From CAYJKB01 sp964370625 (lineage in GTDB: Bacteria > Bacillota > Clostridia > Oscillospirales > Butyricicoccaceae), in the NCBI GenBank assembly GCA_964370625.1, contig CAYJKB010000047.1, positions 1-15,699 of the forward strand: 15,699 bases of DNA, given 5' to 3'. Numbering within the stretch: the stretch's first letter is position 1; every line of letters begins with the position of its first letter. Of this stretch, positions 6,002 through 12,869 are shown one piece after another. The notes under the pieces were generated by a model. The model was given only the letters and a program-made list of their open reading frames with translations, was not told where the DNA came from and did not search any database. A program made the position numbers and the translations under genes.

Positions 6002-7201
6002 CTAATCCTTATGTCGCCCTTCTCGATATTTACCAGGTGAAGTATTCGTCACTTTTTTAAATACTTTGGTAAAATAACTTTGATCATCGAAACCGACAGC
6101 ATAAGCAATGTCAACAATTGGAATTTCATTCTTCATTAAAAGAATTTTGCTTTTCTCTATACGAATTTTATTAACATATTCAGTAAATGTACATTTAAGT
6201 TCTTCTTTTAAAAGTCTGCTTAAATATGATTTTGATAAATAAACATGTTCAGATAATTCATCGAGAGTGATTTTTTGTGAAAAGTTTGCTTTTATATATT
6301 CAGTAATTTTAAACATAACATCTTTATGTTTAATATTTGTGAAATCGAAAGTAGAAGATATAAATTTATGTATAACAACAGTTATAAATTTGCTAAGTTG
6401 TTCTAAATCGCTAAACTCATTTACACGTTTAATAAAGTTTGATGACAACCAAAAGACTTCATTGGCATCAGCACCACTATCAATAGTAGAACGAGATAAA
6501 ATAACTAAAAGTTCAAGCGTTCTAGCTCGAATAGCTTCAAAATCGCCATTATTTGTAAAATAAATATGTCCAAGGATTTTATTGATTATGTCGGAAGAAG
6601 CTTCTTTATCGCCTAATGCAACATAATGCAATAATTCTTTTTCTAGTTCAAGTGGATATGAAGCCATAAGACTTCTATCACGAATTTTGCCCGAAACTTC
6701 ATACATGCTATTTAATAAATCGGCATGCATTCCGCTATCAATATCAAAGGTATTAGCATTATTTTTAGTAATATAACCTACAATAGCGCGTATTACTTCA
6801 GATAAAGAACGAGTTTGAGCAGTTGTTAAAACAGGGATACCAGCTACGCTTTGTAAACCATTTTCAATGTTTACTTCTTCGTCATTTGACATAATAATTG
6901 GACCTGCTATAACAGCACCATTAGAATAATCTTGTCCGTCATTAATCGATGTGGCAATAAATATAAATCCACAAGGACAATAATATGTATATTTTCCATC
7001 CCAACGTTCAGATTCAATTGCACCATAAAGATGTGTGTTATAAGCATTGCAATTATAAGTTTGGAAGCATTTTTCTTGGCTTCCAAGATAATCACAAGTA
7101 AACTCACGTGTCTCTATATCTATTATTGTAGCATTGACACCAGAAATTTGTGTGACATATGTACAATAATTCATGCATTTATCACGGATTTTATTGTTCA
7201 T
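6002..7201 (-). CDS. AraC-family regulator with N-terminal PocR-like sensor domain
   Basis: This is a predicted transcription factor of 399 residues. The N-terminal ~160 residues resemble the PocR ligand-sensing domain: Cys51 and the YYCPCGFIFIA segment (73–83) match the family's spaced C…CHxGL-type core. Seven Cys residues lie within the first 77, which could also bind metal or sense redox. The middle part is helical, with no clear motif. The C-terminal ~100 residues (ITEYIKANFSQKITLDELSE… to GKYREGRHKD) form a standard AraC double helix-turn-helix, with the second-HTH signature DIAYAVGFDDQSYFTKVFKK. GAGG lies about 6 nt before the ATG. It is cotranscribed with the corrinoid gene and diverges from the RACE gene, so it probably controls both. 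The ligand is unknown. Confidence 0.88.
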   Translation of the reverse strand: MNNKIRDKCMNYCTYVTQISGVNATIIDIETREFTCDYLGSQEKCFQTYNCNAYNTHLYGAIESERWDGKYTYYCPCGFIFIATSINDGQDYSNGAVIAGPIIMSNDEEVNIENGLQSVAGIPVLTTAQTRSLSEVIRAIVGYITKNNANTFDIDSGMHADLLNSMYEVSGKIRDRSLMASYPLELEKELLHYVALGDKEASSDIINKILGHIYFTNNGDFEAIRARTLELLVILSRSTIDSGADANEVFWLSSNFIKRVNEFSDLEQLSKFITVVIHKFISSTFDFTNIKHKDVMFKITEYIKANFSQKITLDELSEHVYLSKSYLSRLLKEELKCTFTEYVNKIRIEKSKILLMKNEIPIVDIAYAVGFDDQSYFTKVFKKVTNTSPGKYREGRHKD

Positions 7202-7463
7202 TATAGTAACCTCATTATATAGTAGTTTTTAAAATTCACATAGTACAATATTGTACTTTTTTGTACTTATATGACATTTTTGCAAAATTGATAAATTTAT
7301 ATCAAATATGTACATTTATATATATATATTATCTAATAAAATAGTACCAAAAACAAGACTTTTTTTATTGATTTCCTAAAAAAAATTTAGTATTATAGTA
7401 AAAAGATGCCTTTTAAGTATACTAAAATAGTATATTTCAACAAGTGAGAGGGGAATATAGCAA
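7202..7463. promoter_or_regulatory. Divergent regulatory region between regulator and RACE genes
   Basis: This 262-bp A/T-rich gap holds three inverted repeats. A perfect 16-bp palindrome built on AGTACAAT spans 7242–7257. TTGATA-N6-TATCAA spans 7288–7305. TATACTA-AAA-TAGTATA spans 7418–7434, in the RACE leader. TGTAC recurs at 7252, 7262 and 7309. A TATAAT facing the regulator sits at 7219–7214 but lacks a clear -35 and would leave a very short leader. These sites are candidates for binding by the PocR/AraC regulator or another factor. Confidence 0.55.
7368..7396 (+). promoter_or_regulatory. Promoter for the RACE gene
   Basis: TTGATT (7368–7373), a 17-bp spacer and TATTAT (7391–7396) lie about 70 bp upstream of the ATG. 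The predicted start near 7403 places the 7418–7434 inverted repeat inside the 5' leader. Confidence 0.6.
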
Positions 7464-8987
7464 ATGTCATATGCAAATATTAACGCAAACGGACAATTAA
7501 AAACTGTACAATTTGATAAAAACACCAAAATTTCACATATTTTACGAAACTCAGGTTTATCTTTTGATATGCCTTGTGCTGGTGCTGGCACATGTGGAAA
7601 ATGTCAAGTACAAGTTATTGGTAATTTATCTGAAATCACACCAGAAGAAGACTTTTTTTTAACAGATGAAGATAAAAAGGAAAATATTCGTCTTGCATGT
7701 TTTGCAAAAGCATGTGGAGATGTTGAAATTCATTTAGATAATACAGAGATTTCTGTTGTATCTTGGTCTAAAAGCATTGATATTCCATTATCATTTACAG
7801 GATATGGAATTGCTGTTGATATAGGAACTACTACAGTTGCACTTAGAGTTTATGACAGAAAAACTGGAAAAGTTTTATCTGAACAATTATCTAAAAATGT
7901 TCAGCAAACATATGGGGCTGATGTAATTTCTCGAATTGAATCATGTGAAAAATATGGTGTTGAACATTTATCAAAACTTATATGGGAACAACTTAATGAA
8001 TTAGCTGATAAAGCACTTGAAGGATTAAATGTTGATGAAATATCAAATGTAGTTATTTGTGGCAACACAACTATGTTACATATTTTAGAAAATTTAAATC
8101 CAGCATCACTTGCCGTTGCACCATTTGATGTAGTTTCATTTTTTGGAGAAAACAGCAAATATACCTTAAAAGGTGCACCTGTATATCTTCCTCATTGTAT
8201 CGGAGCATATATTGGAGCTGATATTGTATGTGCTGTGTTATCTTCTGGAATGCTTAATGATGAAAAAACTTCTCTTTTAATAGATATTGGAACAAATGGA
8301 GAAATGGCACTTCATAAAGATGGGAATGTTTACTGTGTATCAACAGCTGCAGGACCTGCTTTTGAAGGTGCTGGACTTTATATGGGCATGAATGCTTTGT
8401 CTGGTGCAATTAGCAAAGTTTGGCTTGAAGATGATGAAATTAAATTTGAAAGTTTAGGCGATGATATTCCATGTGGGATTTGTGGCTCTGGAATTATTGA
8501 CCTTATGAATGTTCTTGTTCAAACTGAAATCATTGATGAAACTGGTGCATTTTGTGATGAACATGATAAATATGAAATATGTGAAATAAATGATAAACCT
8601 GCTTTTAAAGTTCCTAATACTGATGTTTATATTATTCAAGAGGATATTAGACAAATCCAACTTGCAAAATCTGCAATTTGTGCAGGTGTGCTTACACTTA
8701 TGAATGAAGCTAAAGTAGATTTTAATGACATTGGTACCCTTTATATTGCTGGTGGCTTTGGACATCATTTAGATAAAACAAGTGCTGCAAATATAGGTTT
8801 ATTCCCAAAAGAATTACTTGAAAAAGTTGAAGTTATTGGTAATGCTGCTTTAGGTGGTTCATCTATGATGTTATTATCTAAAGATTGTAATGATGAAATT
8901 GCAAAAGTTATTCCTCATTTTGATGAACTGCCACTTTCAAAAAGTGAATTTTTTATGGATGCTTATGTAGATAATATGTTTTTTTAA
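7464..8987 (+). CDS. RACE-type [2Fe-2S] reductive activator of corrinoid proteins (DUF4445/ASKHA)
   Basis: Predicted ATP-dependent reductive activator that returns an inactive Co(II) corrinoid to Co(I), like RACo and functionally like RamA. The 507 residues begin with a plant-type [2Fe-2S] ferredoxin domain with Cys38, Cys44, Cys47 and Cys79 (CAGAGTCGKC plus RLAC). The ASKHA/DUF4445 domain follows, with AVDIGTTTVALRVYD (117–131), LLIDIGTNGEMALH (271–284), PCGICGSGIIDLM (336–348) and YIAGGFGHHLD (427–437). It is somewhat shorter than the roughly 630-residue acetogen RACo. The Shine-Dalgarno GAGGGG is about 10 nt upstream. It diverges from the regulator–corrinoid operon, and the adjacent corrinoid protein is the obvious partner. 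Related DUF4445 proteins activate several different methyltransferase systems, so the physiological substrate stays open. Confidence 0.92.
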   Translation: MSYANINANGQLKTVQFDKNTKISHILRNSGLSFDMPCAGAGTCGKCQVQVIGNLSEITPEEDFFLTDEDKKENIRLACFAKACGDVEIHLDNTEISVVSWSKSIDIPLSFTGYGIAVDIGTTTVALRVYDRKTGKVLSEQLSKNVQQTYGADVISRIESCEKYGVEHLSKLIWEQLNELADKALEGLNVDEISNVVICGNTTMLHILENLNPASLAVAPFDVVSFFGENSKYTLKGAPVYLPHCIGAYIGADIVCAVLSSGMLNDEKTSLLIDIGTNGEMALHKDGNVYCVSTAAGPAFEGAGLYMGMNALSGAISKVWLEDDEIKFESLGDDIPCGICGSGIIDLMNVLVQTEIIDETGAFCDEHDKYEICEINDKPAFKVPNTDVYIIQEDIRQIQLAKSAICAGVLTLMNEAKVDFNDIGTLYIAGGFGHHLDKTSAANIGLFPKELLEKVEVIGNAALGGSSMMLLSKDCNDEIAKVIPHFDELPLSKSEFFMDAYVDNMFF

Positions 8988-8994
8988 TAAAATC

Positions 8995-9036
8995 AAAGAG
9001 ACTATGACGAAATAATTTTGTCATAGTCTCTTTTTT
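8995..9036. terminator. Shared bidirectional terminator
   Basis: A 14-bp perfect stem (AAAGAGACTATGAC with GTCATAGTCTCTTT, 8995–9008/9020–9033) lies 7 bp after the RACE stop and is followed on the plus strand by a T-run. On the minus strand it is followed by GATTTTATT and lies 13 bp past the stop of the convergent ABM gene, so it probably ends both transcripts. Confidence 0.88.
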
Positions 9037-9046
9037 ATATTTTTAT

Positions 9047-9334
9047 TTAAGTTATAACATTAAAAAGTTCAATAGTCCCCTCTTCTTCAAGAAGGTTTCC
9101 GAGCTTCGGAACAATTGTTTTAAAATGTTCAGTTTCAACATGAAAATCAATCGCATCTTGATTTTTCCAATATTCTACAAATTTGTGAATACGTCTATCT
9201 TCTTTACTTTGCATACAAGTATATAAAATACAGCCATCTTCTTCATTGGATTTTTTCGCTAGTTCTTCCACAAGCTGTTTATAACTTTCTAAATTTTCTT
9301 CTTTAACAATATTAGTTGCTATAATTGAAATCAT
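9047..9334 (-). CDS. ABM-domain protein, putative quinol monooxygenase (YgiN-like)
   Basis: The 95 residues fit a single antibiotic-biosynthesis-monooxygenase (ABM) domain, a small dimeric ferredoxin-like fold. The pattern is typical: an initial strand (MISIIATNIVK), helix (ESYKQLVEELAKKS), EEDGCILYTCMQS, FVEYWKNQDAIDFHVETEHFK (51–71) and a last strand (GTIELFNVI). Members include YgiN-type quinol monooxygenases and heme-degrading enzymes, but many have no known reaction, so the activity is unproven. Its ATG directly follows the permease stop codon (0 bp gap), with GAGGG inside the permease 3' end, indicating coupled translation. It is the last gene of the lipoprotein–permease operon. Association with a transporter may mean it acts on, or is co-regulated with, the imported compound. 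Confidence 0.8.
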   Translation of the reverse strand: MISIIATNIVKEENLESYKQLVEELAKKSNEEDGCILYTCMQSKEDRRIHKFVEYWKNQDAIDFHVETEHFKTIVPKLGNLLEEEGTIELFNVIT

Positions 9335-10105
9335 TTAATTTCCCTCATTTACATTAAGATATTTTTTAGCAAGTTTTAACGTTAATTTTTCTGTTAAAAT
9401 ACTTACAATAATAATTGTAATTGTCCATGCAAATAAATCTGTTGTCATTATCAAAATTTTAGATTCATAAATATATGCCCCTATTGTATCCGTTGGCCTT
9501 GCTAAAATTTCTGTTGCAATTCCAGCTTTCCAGGCAAATCCAATTGCATTTTTACAAGCAGAGATAAAATATGGCAAAACTGATGGTATATAAATATATT
9601 TTATCTTTTTAAAATTCGATAATTTAAAAACAAATGCCATTTCAAGTAAATTGCTATCAGTATTTTTAATACCAGAATAAACAGCATGGAATATAATTGG
9701 TACAACCATTAAAAAGCAAATAAACATAGATAAATGTTCTGTATTTATAAATAAATTACATAAAATTATAAAACAAGCAACAGGTACAGCACGAATTATA
9801 CTGATAAAAGGTGAAATAATCACATGTAATAATTGAAAAAAAGCACATAATATTGCAAGAATTATTGCAAGCAAAATACCTAATAACAAACCATTTAATA
9901 TACTTAATAATGAATTAAAAATACTAATCCAAAAATCAGATGTAATTATAAGTTCAAATAATCTTATAAAAGTTTCGATTGGTGTTGGTAATAATAAAGT
10001 GTGATTTACATAATTTGCTACAATTTGCCAAATTATCAGCCAAAATGCAACTGCAAATATATTTTGTATTATTTTATTCTGTGATAGTATAGAAGAAATC
10101 TTCAT
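9335..10105 (-). CDS. ABC transporter permease, SsuC/TauC-like
   Basis: Predicted inner-membrane permease subunit of a binding-protein-dependent importer of the nitrate/taurine/sulfonate type. From the ATG at 10105 it has 256 residues with about six hydrophobic segments (starting NIFAVAFWLIIWQIVANYV). The cytoplasmic EAA-type loop is visible as LLEMAFVFKLSNFKKIKYIYIPSVLP, which docks the ATPase. An upstream in-frame GTG at 10120 would give 261 residues, but the ATG is preferred because AGGTGG stands about 11 nt before it. It overlaps the lipoprotein gene by 32 bp and abuts the ABM gene, so the three form one operon. No ATP-binding subunit gene is present in the operon or in the window. Confidence 0.88.
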   Translation of the reverse strand: MKISSILSQNKIIQNIFAVAFWLIIWQIVANYVNHTLLLPTPIETFIRLFELIITSDFWISIFNSLLSILNGLLLGILLAIILAILCAFFQLLHVIISPFISIIRAVPVACFIILCNLFINTEHLSMFICFLMVVPIIFHAVYSGIKNTDSNLLEMAFVFKLSNFKKIKYIYIPSVLPYFISACKNAIGFAWKAGIATEILARPTDTIGAYIYESKILIMTTDLFAWTITIIIVSILTEKLTLKLAKKYLNVNEGN

Positions 10106-11099
10106 TTGGTATAGCACCACCTATTGAATTCGGGTTTATTTCGAATAAAATTTCAAGGAATGGTGTAACAGAATTTTTTGCATCTTCATTTGTAATTAAT
10201 ACAATGTTACAACGTTCTAATGCAGAAGTTACGACAGCAGATGGCATAATATCAAATTTTTCTGATGCTGTCGCTGTTATTTCGACATTTTCATCAGATA
10301 GTTTAACTGAGTTATTAAGGTCATCCACAAAGTTTTCCACAGCCTGTGGATTATTCTCTGCAAAATCAGCATTAACAGCTATAACACCCATTGATAAAGG
10401 AACTTCTGTGATAGTTTCCCATTCTTCTTGAACATCTATAGCAATTTCTAAATTTTCATTTTGATTAAGTGCAGAAGTTACAAAAGGTTCTGGTAATAAT
10501 GCAATTTCAACTTCGCCAGCTGCTACTAAAGCTGCAAGTTCTGCATGTTCTGTTTTATATTCTACAGTTACACTATCAGTTAAACCATTTTCTGCTAAAA
10601 CATGTTCAATTACAAATTGTGGTGTAGCACCTTGTCCTGTTGCATAAATAGTTTTACCTGATAAATCAGAAATTTCTTCAATTTCGCCAGTGCTATCAAC
10701 AATATATAAAACACCTAAAGAATTTACAGCTAAAAGTTTAATATTTCCTTCAGTTTTGTTATATAAAGTTGCAGCTAAATTTACAGGTACAGCTGCTGCT
10801 TCAAGTTCGCCTTGAATTAATTTTGTTGAAATTTCATCAGGAGCAGAAGCTAAAGTTACATTATATTCATTTAATGTTTCATCCATTTCATTAGATTCCA
10901 TTAAATTTGCAGCTGAAAGCCCTGTTGGGCCTTTTAAAAATGCAATATCCATCATTTCCTTTGGTTGTTCTGTTTCATCTGCTGTATCATCAACAATCGG
11001 TGTATTAGTATCTTCCTCTTGTGGTTTTTCTTCTGAAGTACAACCAATAAGCGAAAATGTCATTATCCCACTTAATAATAAAGCCATAATTTTTTTCAT
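10074..11099 (-). CDS. ABC transporter substrate-binding lipoprotein (NMT1/SsuA-like)
   Basis: Predicted extracellular, lipid-anchored binding protein of 341 residues. The signal peptide MKKIMALLLSGIMTFSLIGC carries a lipobox, with Cys20 as the lipidated residue, followed by an acidic linker (about 22–48). The mature part has the two-lobed pattern of NMT1/THI5/SsuA proteins: MDIAFLKGPTGLSAANLME, KLIQGELEAAAVPVNLAATLY, SDLSGKTIYATGQGATPQFVIEHVL, AALVAAGEVEIALLPEPFV and NPQAVENFVDDL. Known relatives bind sulfonates, nitrate, pyrimidine precursors and similar small molecules; the ligand here is not deducible. AAAGGAG precedes the ATG and a good promoter lies upstream. Three DnaA-box-like 9-mers fall inside the gene at 10321–10353. 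The ATPase expected beside it is absent. Confidence 0.9.
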   Translation of the reverse strand: MKKIMALLLSGIMTFSLIGCTSEEKPQEEDTNTPIVDDTADETEQPKEMMDIAFLKGPTGLSAANLMESNEMDETLNEYNVTLASAPDEISTKLIQGELEAAAVPVNLAATLYNKTEGNIKLLAVNSLGVLYIVDSTGEIEEISDLSGKTIYATGQGATPQFVIEHVLAENGLTDSVTVEYKTEHAELAALVAAGEVEIALLPEPFVTSALNQNENLEIAIDVQEEWETITEVPLSMGVIAVNADFAENNPQAVENFVDDLNNSVKLSDENVEITATASEKFDIMPSAVVTSALERCNIVLITNEDAKNSVTPFLEILFEINPNSIGGAIPNEDFFYTITE

Positions 11100-11116
11100 T
11101 GTAATTTCTCCTTTTT

Positions 11117-11177
11117 ATACTAATTAAGTAAACTTTAATTTAGTTAGTATTATACAACTATTGAAATATATTGTAAA
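11117..11177 (-). promoter_or_regulatory. Promoter and inverted repeat upstream of the lipoprotein operon
   Basis: On the minus strand TTTACA (11177–11172), a 17-bp spacer and TATAAT (11154–11149) form a good promoter about 50 bp before the ATG. An imperfect inverted repeat (outer arms ATACTAA/TTAGTAT, 11117–11123/11144–11150) reaches from the -10 into the leader, the position expected of an operator. AAAGGAG follows. Confidence 0.65.
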
Positions 11178-11211
11178 TAGATTTTTGAGAAAATAATTTT
11201 TATTACATTTA

Positions 11212-11896
11212 GTCTTTTGCAAGACAGAAGTTTTAAATATAAGTTCCTTATGTGCCTCCACCTTTGGGGGAGGTGTCACGGAGTGACGGAGGGGGAATCT
11301 ACTTCTTTTTTAAATTGCTGTGCGACGGCTGATTTTTGTATAATAAAATTTACTTCTCTTTTCATTACTTGCGTAACGGCAAGTAACCAAGCGTTCTTCT
11401 TTTTGGCTTGTCAAAAAGAAACAAAAATCGCTTTTGATACGTGCCATCACATTATTAAATCGCTGCTAAAACGTACTCCTCCAGCTGTGAGCGAAACGCT
11501 ACTACCGTACTCCGTACTGGATTGTACTTATTTTTATATTTCCTCGTGCAGAAAAAAGGATTGGCAAAACCTTCTTTAATTAAGGCTGTGCAATTTTTGT
11601 CATATTACATCTAACACAGAGTGTGGTAGTAAAGCAAAAAAGCTAAACTGTCACCACTGAGAAAATGAGTAATCTAGCCTTGCCGAACATCGTGGCAAAG
11701 AGGTTTTACCTTTATTTTTTGCCGATACAAAAGATGAAAGCGTTTGGTTACTTGGGGCTTGCCAAGTAATAAAAAGAAACTTAAAATAAATTGTTTAGGA
11801 CATCCAGCCATCTTGGCAGAAATTCTATTGAAAAGAAAAAGATTATATTGGAATTAAAATCAGCCGTCTTGCATAAGACAAAAAGAAACAAAAATC
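11212..11896. repeat. Gene-free composite hairpin-repeat island
   Basis: I see no credible gene between the lipoprotein promoter and the HAD gene. Near-identical 14-mers GTCTTTTGCAAGAC (11212–11225) and GTCTTGCATAAGAC (11866–11879) face each other at the two ends. Further inverted pairs are GACGGCTGATTTT (11324–11336) with its complement (11856–11868), and CAAGTAACCAAGCG (11380–11393) with a 13/14 complement (11741–11754). Local hairpins include 11255–11273, 11275–11287, 11365–11386 and 11748–11769. An 18-bp direct repeat occurs at 11412–11429 and 11879–11896. The tract is more G/C-rich than its surroundings. It looks like a mosaic of dispersed intergenic repeats, perhaps non-autonomous mobile elements. 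Confidence 0.65.
11255..11287. repeat. G/C-rich double-hairpin unit
   Basis: CCTCCACC pairs with GGGGGAGG (one A/G mismatch, loop TTT, 11255–11273). It is followed at once by GTCAC-GGA-GTGAC (11275–11287) and GGAGGGGG. The high G/C content and compact double stem stand out in this A/T-rich window and suggest one unit of a dispersed repeat family. Confidence 0.6.
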
Positions 11897-11922
11897 AATA
11901 TATTTTATTTTGCCAAAAATCT

Positions 11923-12750
11923 CTACTTACTTATTTTCTCTTCAATTATTTTTACCATTTCATATAAAATTCCATCATCAAATTTTCCTAAAACAATATC
12001 AGCATATTCTTTAACCGGCTGAGGACTTTCTATAGGACATCCTGAAAATCCAGCATGTTCCATAATTTGCATATCATTATAATTATCCCCTGTAAAAAAT
12101 GTTTTTTCACGAGGAATATTTAAAATTTCGCATAATTTCAAAAATGTTTGCCCTTTATTAATATTTTTTGCTACAACTTCAATACTAAGACTTCCTGTAA
12201 TTAAAAAATCAACATCATTAAAATTTAAAGATAATAATTTTTCATAAATTCTATGAGTATCTTCATTATTATAAGTAGAAAATTGAAGTTTTATAAACGG
12301 TGGTTTCATTTGATTCATATTTACTAAAGGAAATTTTTGATGGAAAATTGGACGAGAAGTTCCATCAACATCAATATTAAAATAACCTTCTGCTGTAACA
12401 GCCATAAGTGCAACATCAGGATTTTGATGACAAAATTCCATAGCAATATCAGGAAAATCTTTTGGAATTGTATTTTCTATTAAAAATTCTTTAGTTTCAA
12501 AATTATAAACACAAGATCCATTTGCTAAAATAGAATAAGAATTTACATTAATATTTTCTAAAACTTTTAAATTACCTAAAAATCTTGCAGTAGCAACAGC
12601 AAAATTACCACCATTCTCTGTAAAATATTTAATTGCTTCAAGATTTTTAGCTGGAATTACATCTTTTGTTGTAGAAAATGTATCATCTATATCAGAAAAA
12701 AGATAAATTCCTTCAAATTTTTTATTCATATATTTATTCAATCCAATCAT
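11923..12750 (-). CDS. HAD-superfamily hydrolase (Cof-like phosphatase)
   Basis: Predicted cytoplasmic Mg2+-dependent phosphatase of HAD subfamily IIB; Cof/YbiV-like enzymes act on sugar phosphates and other small phosphoesters, and the substrate here is unknown. The 275-residue length is typical. Motif I is FSDIDDTFS with Asp20 (nucleophile) and Asp22; DIDDT replaces the commoner DxDGT. Motif II is AVATAR with Thr54, motif III is the NKGQ lysine (Lys199), and motif IV is GDNYND (221–226). The cap domain occupies roughly 85–190. Neither the first ATG (12750) nor the Met8 codon (12729) has a convincing Shine-Dalgarno; the domain needs only Met8 onward, so the start is uncertain. The gene is transcribed divergently from dnaA, with its own promoter. 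I see no clear terminator after it. Confidence 0.85.
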   Translation of the reverse strand: MIGLNKYMNKKFEGIYLFSDIDDTFSTTKDVIPAKNLEAIKYFTENGGNFAVATARFLGNLKVLENINVNSYSILANGSCVYNFETKEFLIENTIPKDFPDIAMEFCHQNPDVALMAVTAEGYFNIDVDGTSRPIFHQKFPLVNMNQMKPPFIKLQFSTYNNEDTHRIYEKLLSLNFNDVDFLITGSLSIEVVAKNINKGQTFLKLCEILNIPREKTFFTGDNYNDMQIMEHAGFSGCPIESPQPVKEYADIVLGKFDDGILYEMVKIIEEKISK

Positions 12751-12769
12751 TATTTTTTATTTATAGCTT

Positions 12770-12798
12770 ATTTTACAGTTTAAATTGCTATTTGTAAA
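12770..12798 (-). promoter_or_regulatory. Promoter for the HAD hydrolase gene
   Basis: On the minus strand TTTACA (12798–12793), a 17-bp spacer and TAAAAT (12775–12770). The predicted start near 12763 gives a leader of only about a dozen A/T-only nucleotides before the first ATG. Confidence 0.55.
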
Positions 12799-12840
12799 TG
12801 AAAATATTTTATAATTTGACCAATATGTTATTAAATTCCA

Positions 12841-12869
12841 TTTACGAATAAAAAAAACTATGCTATTAT
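12841..12869 (+). promoter_or_regulatory. Promoter for dnaA
   Basis: TTTACG (12841–12846), a 17-bp spacer and TATTAT (12864–12869) lie about 50 bp before the dnaA ATG. It is divergent from the HAD promoter. I see no DnaA box overlapping it, so direct DnaA autorepression at this promoter is not evident. Confidence 0.6.

Noticed and set aside
7202..7463. Cobalamin riboswitch upstream of the corrinoid genes
   Set aside because: I looked for a B12-box-like conserved core and a large structured leader and saw only short A/T-rich inverted repeats.
7652..7660. Run of eight T in the RACE gene as a slippage or frameshift site
   Set aside because: The reading frame is intact across it (Asp-Phe-Phe-Leu), and homopolymers of this length are common in such A/T-rich genes.
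8454..8768. 104-codon minus-strand frame opposite the RACE gene
   Set aside because: It lies antisense to conserved ASKHA motifs and has no ribosome site or family resemblance.
10106..10120. GTG start for the permease, five codons upstream
   Set aside because: AGGTGG overlaps this GTG and is better placed for the ATG at 10105.
11217..11579. Open reading frame of 120 codons on the plus strand
   Set aside because: It runs through the hairpin-repeat island, is rich in Cys and Phe, has no ribosome site or recognisable domain, and reads the repeats themselves. It is most likely spurious.
11212..11896. CRISPR array
   Set aside because: The repeats are different modules in inverted or irregular positions, without regular spacers, and no cas genes are nearby.
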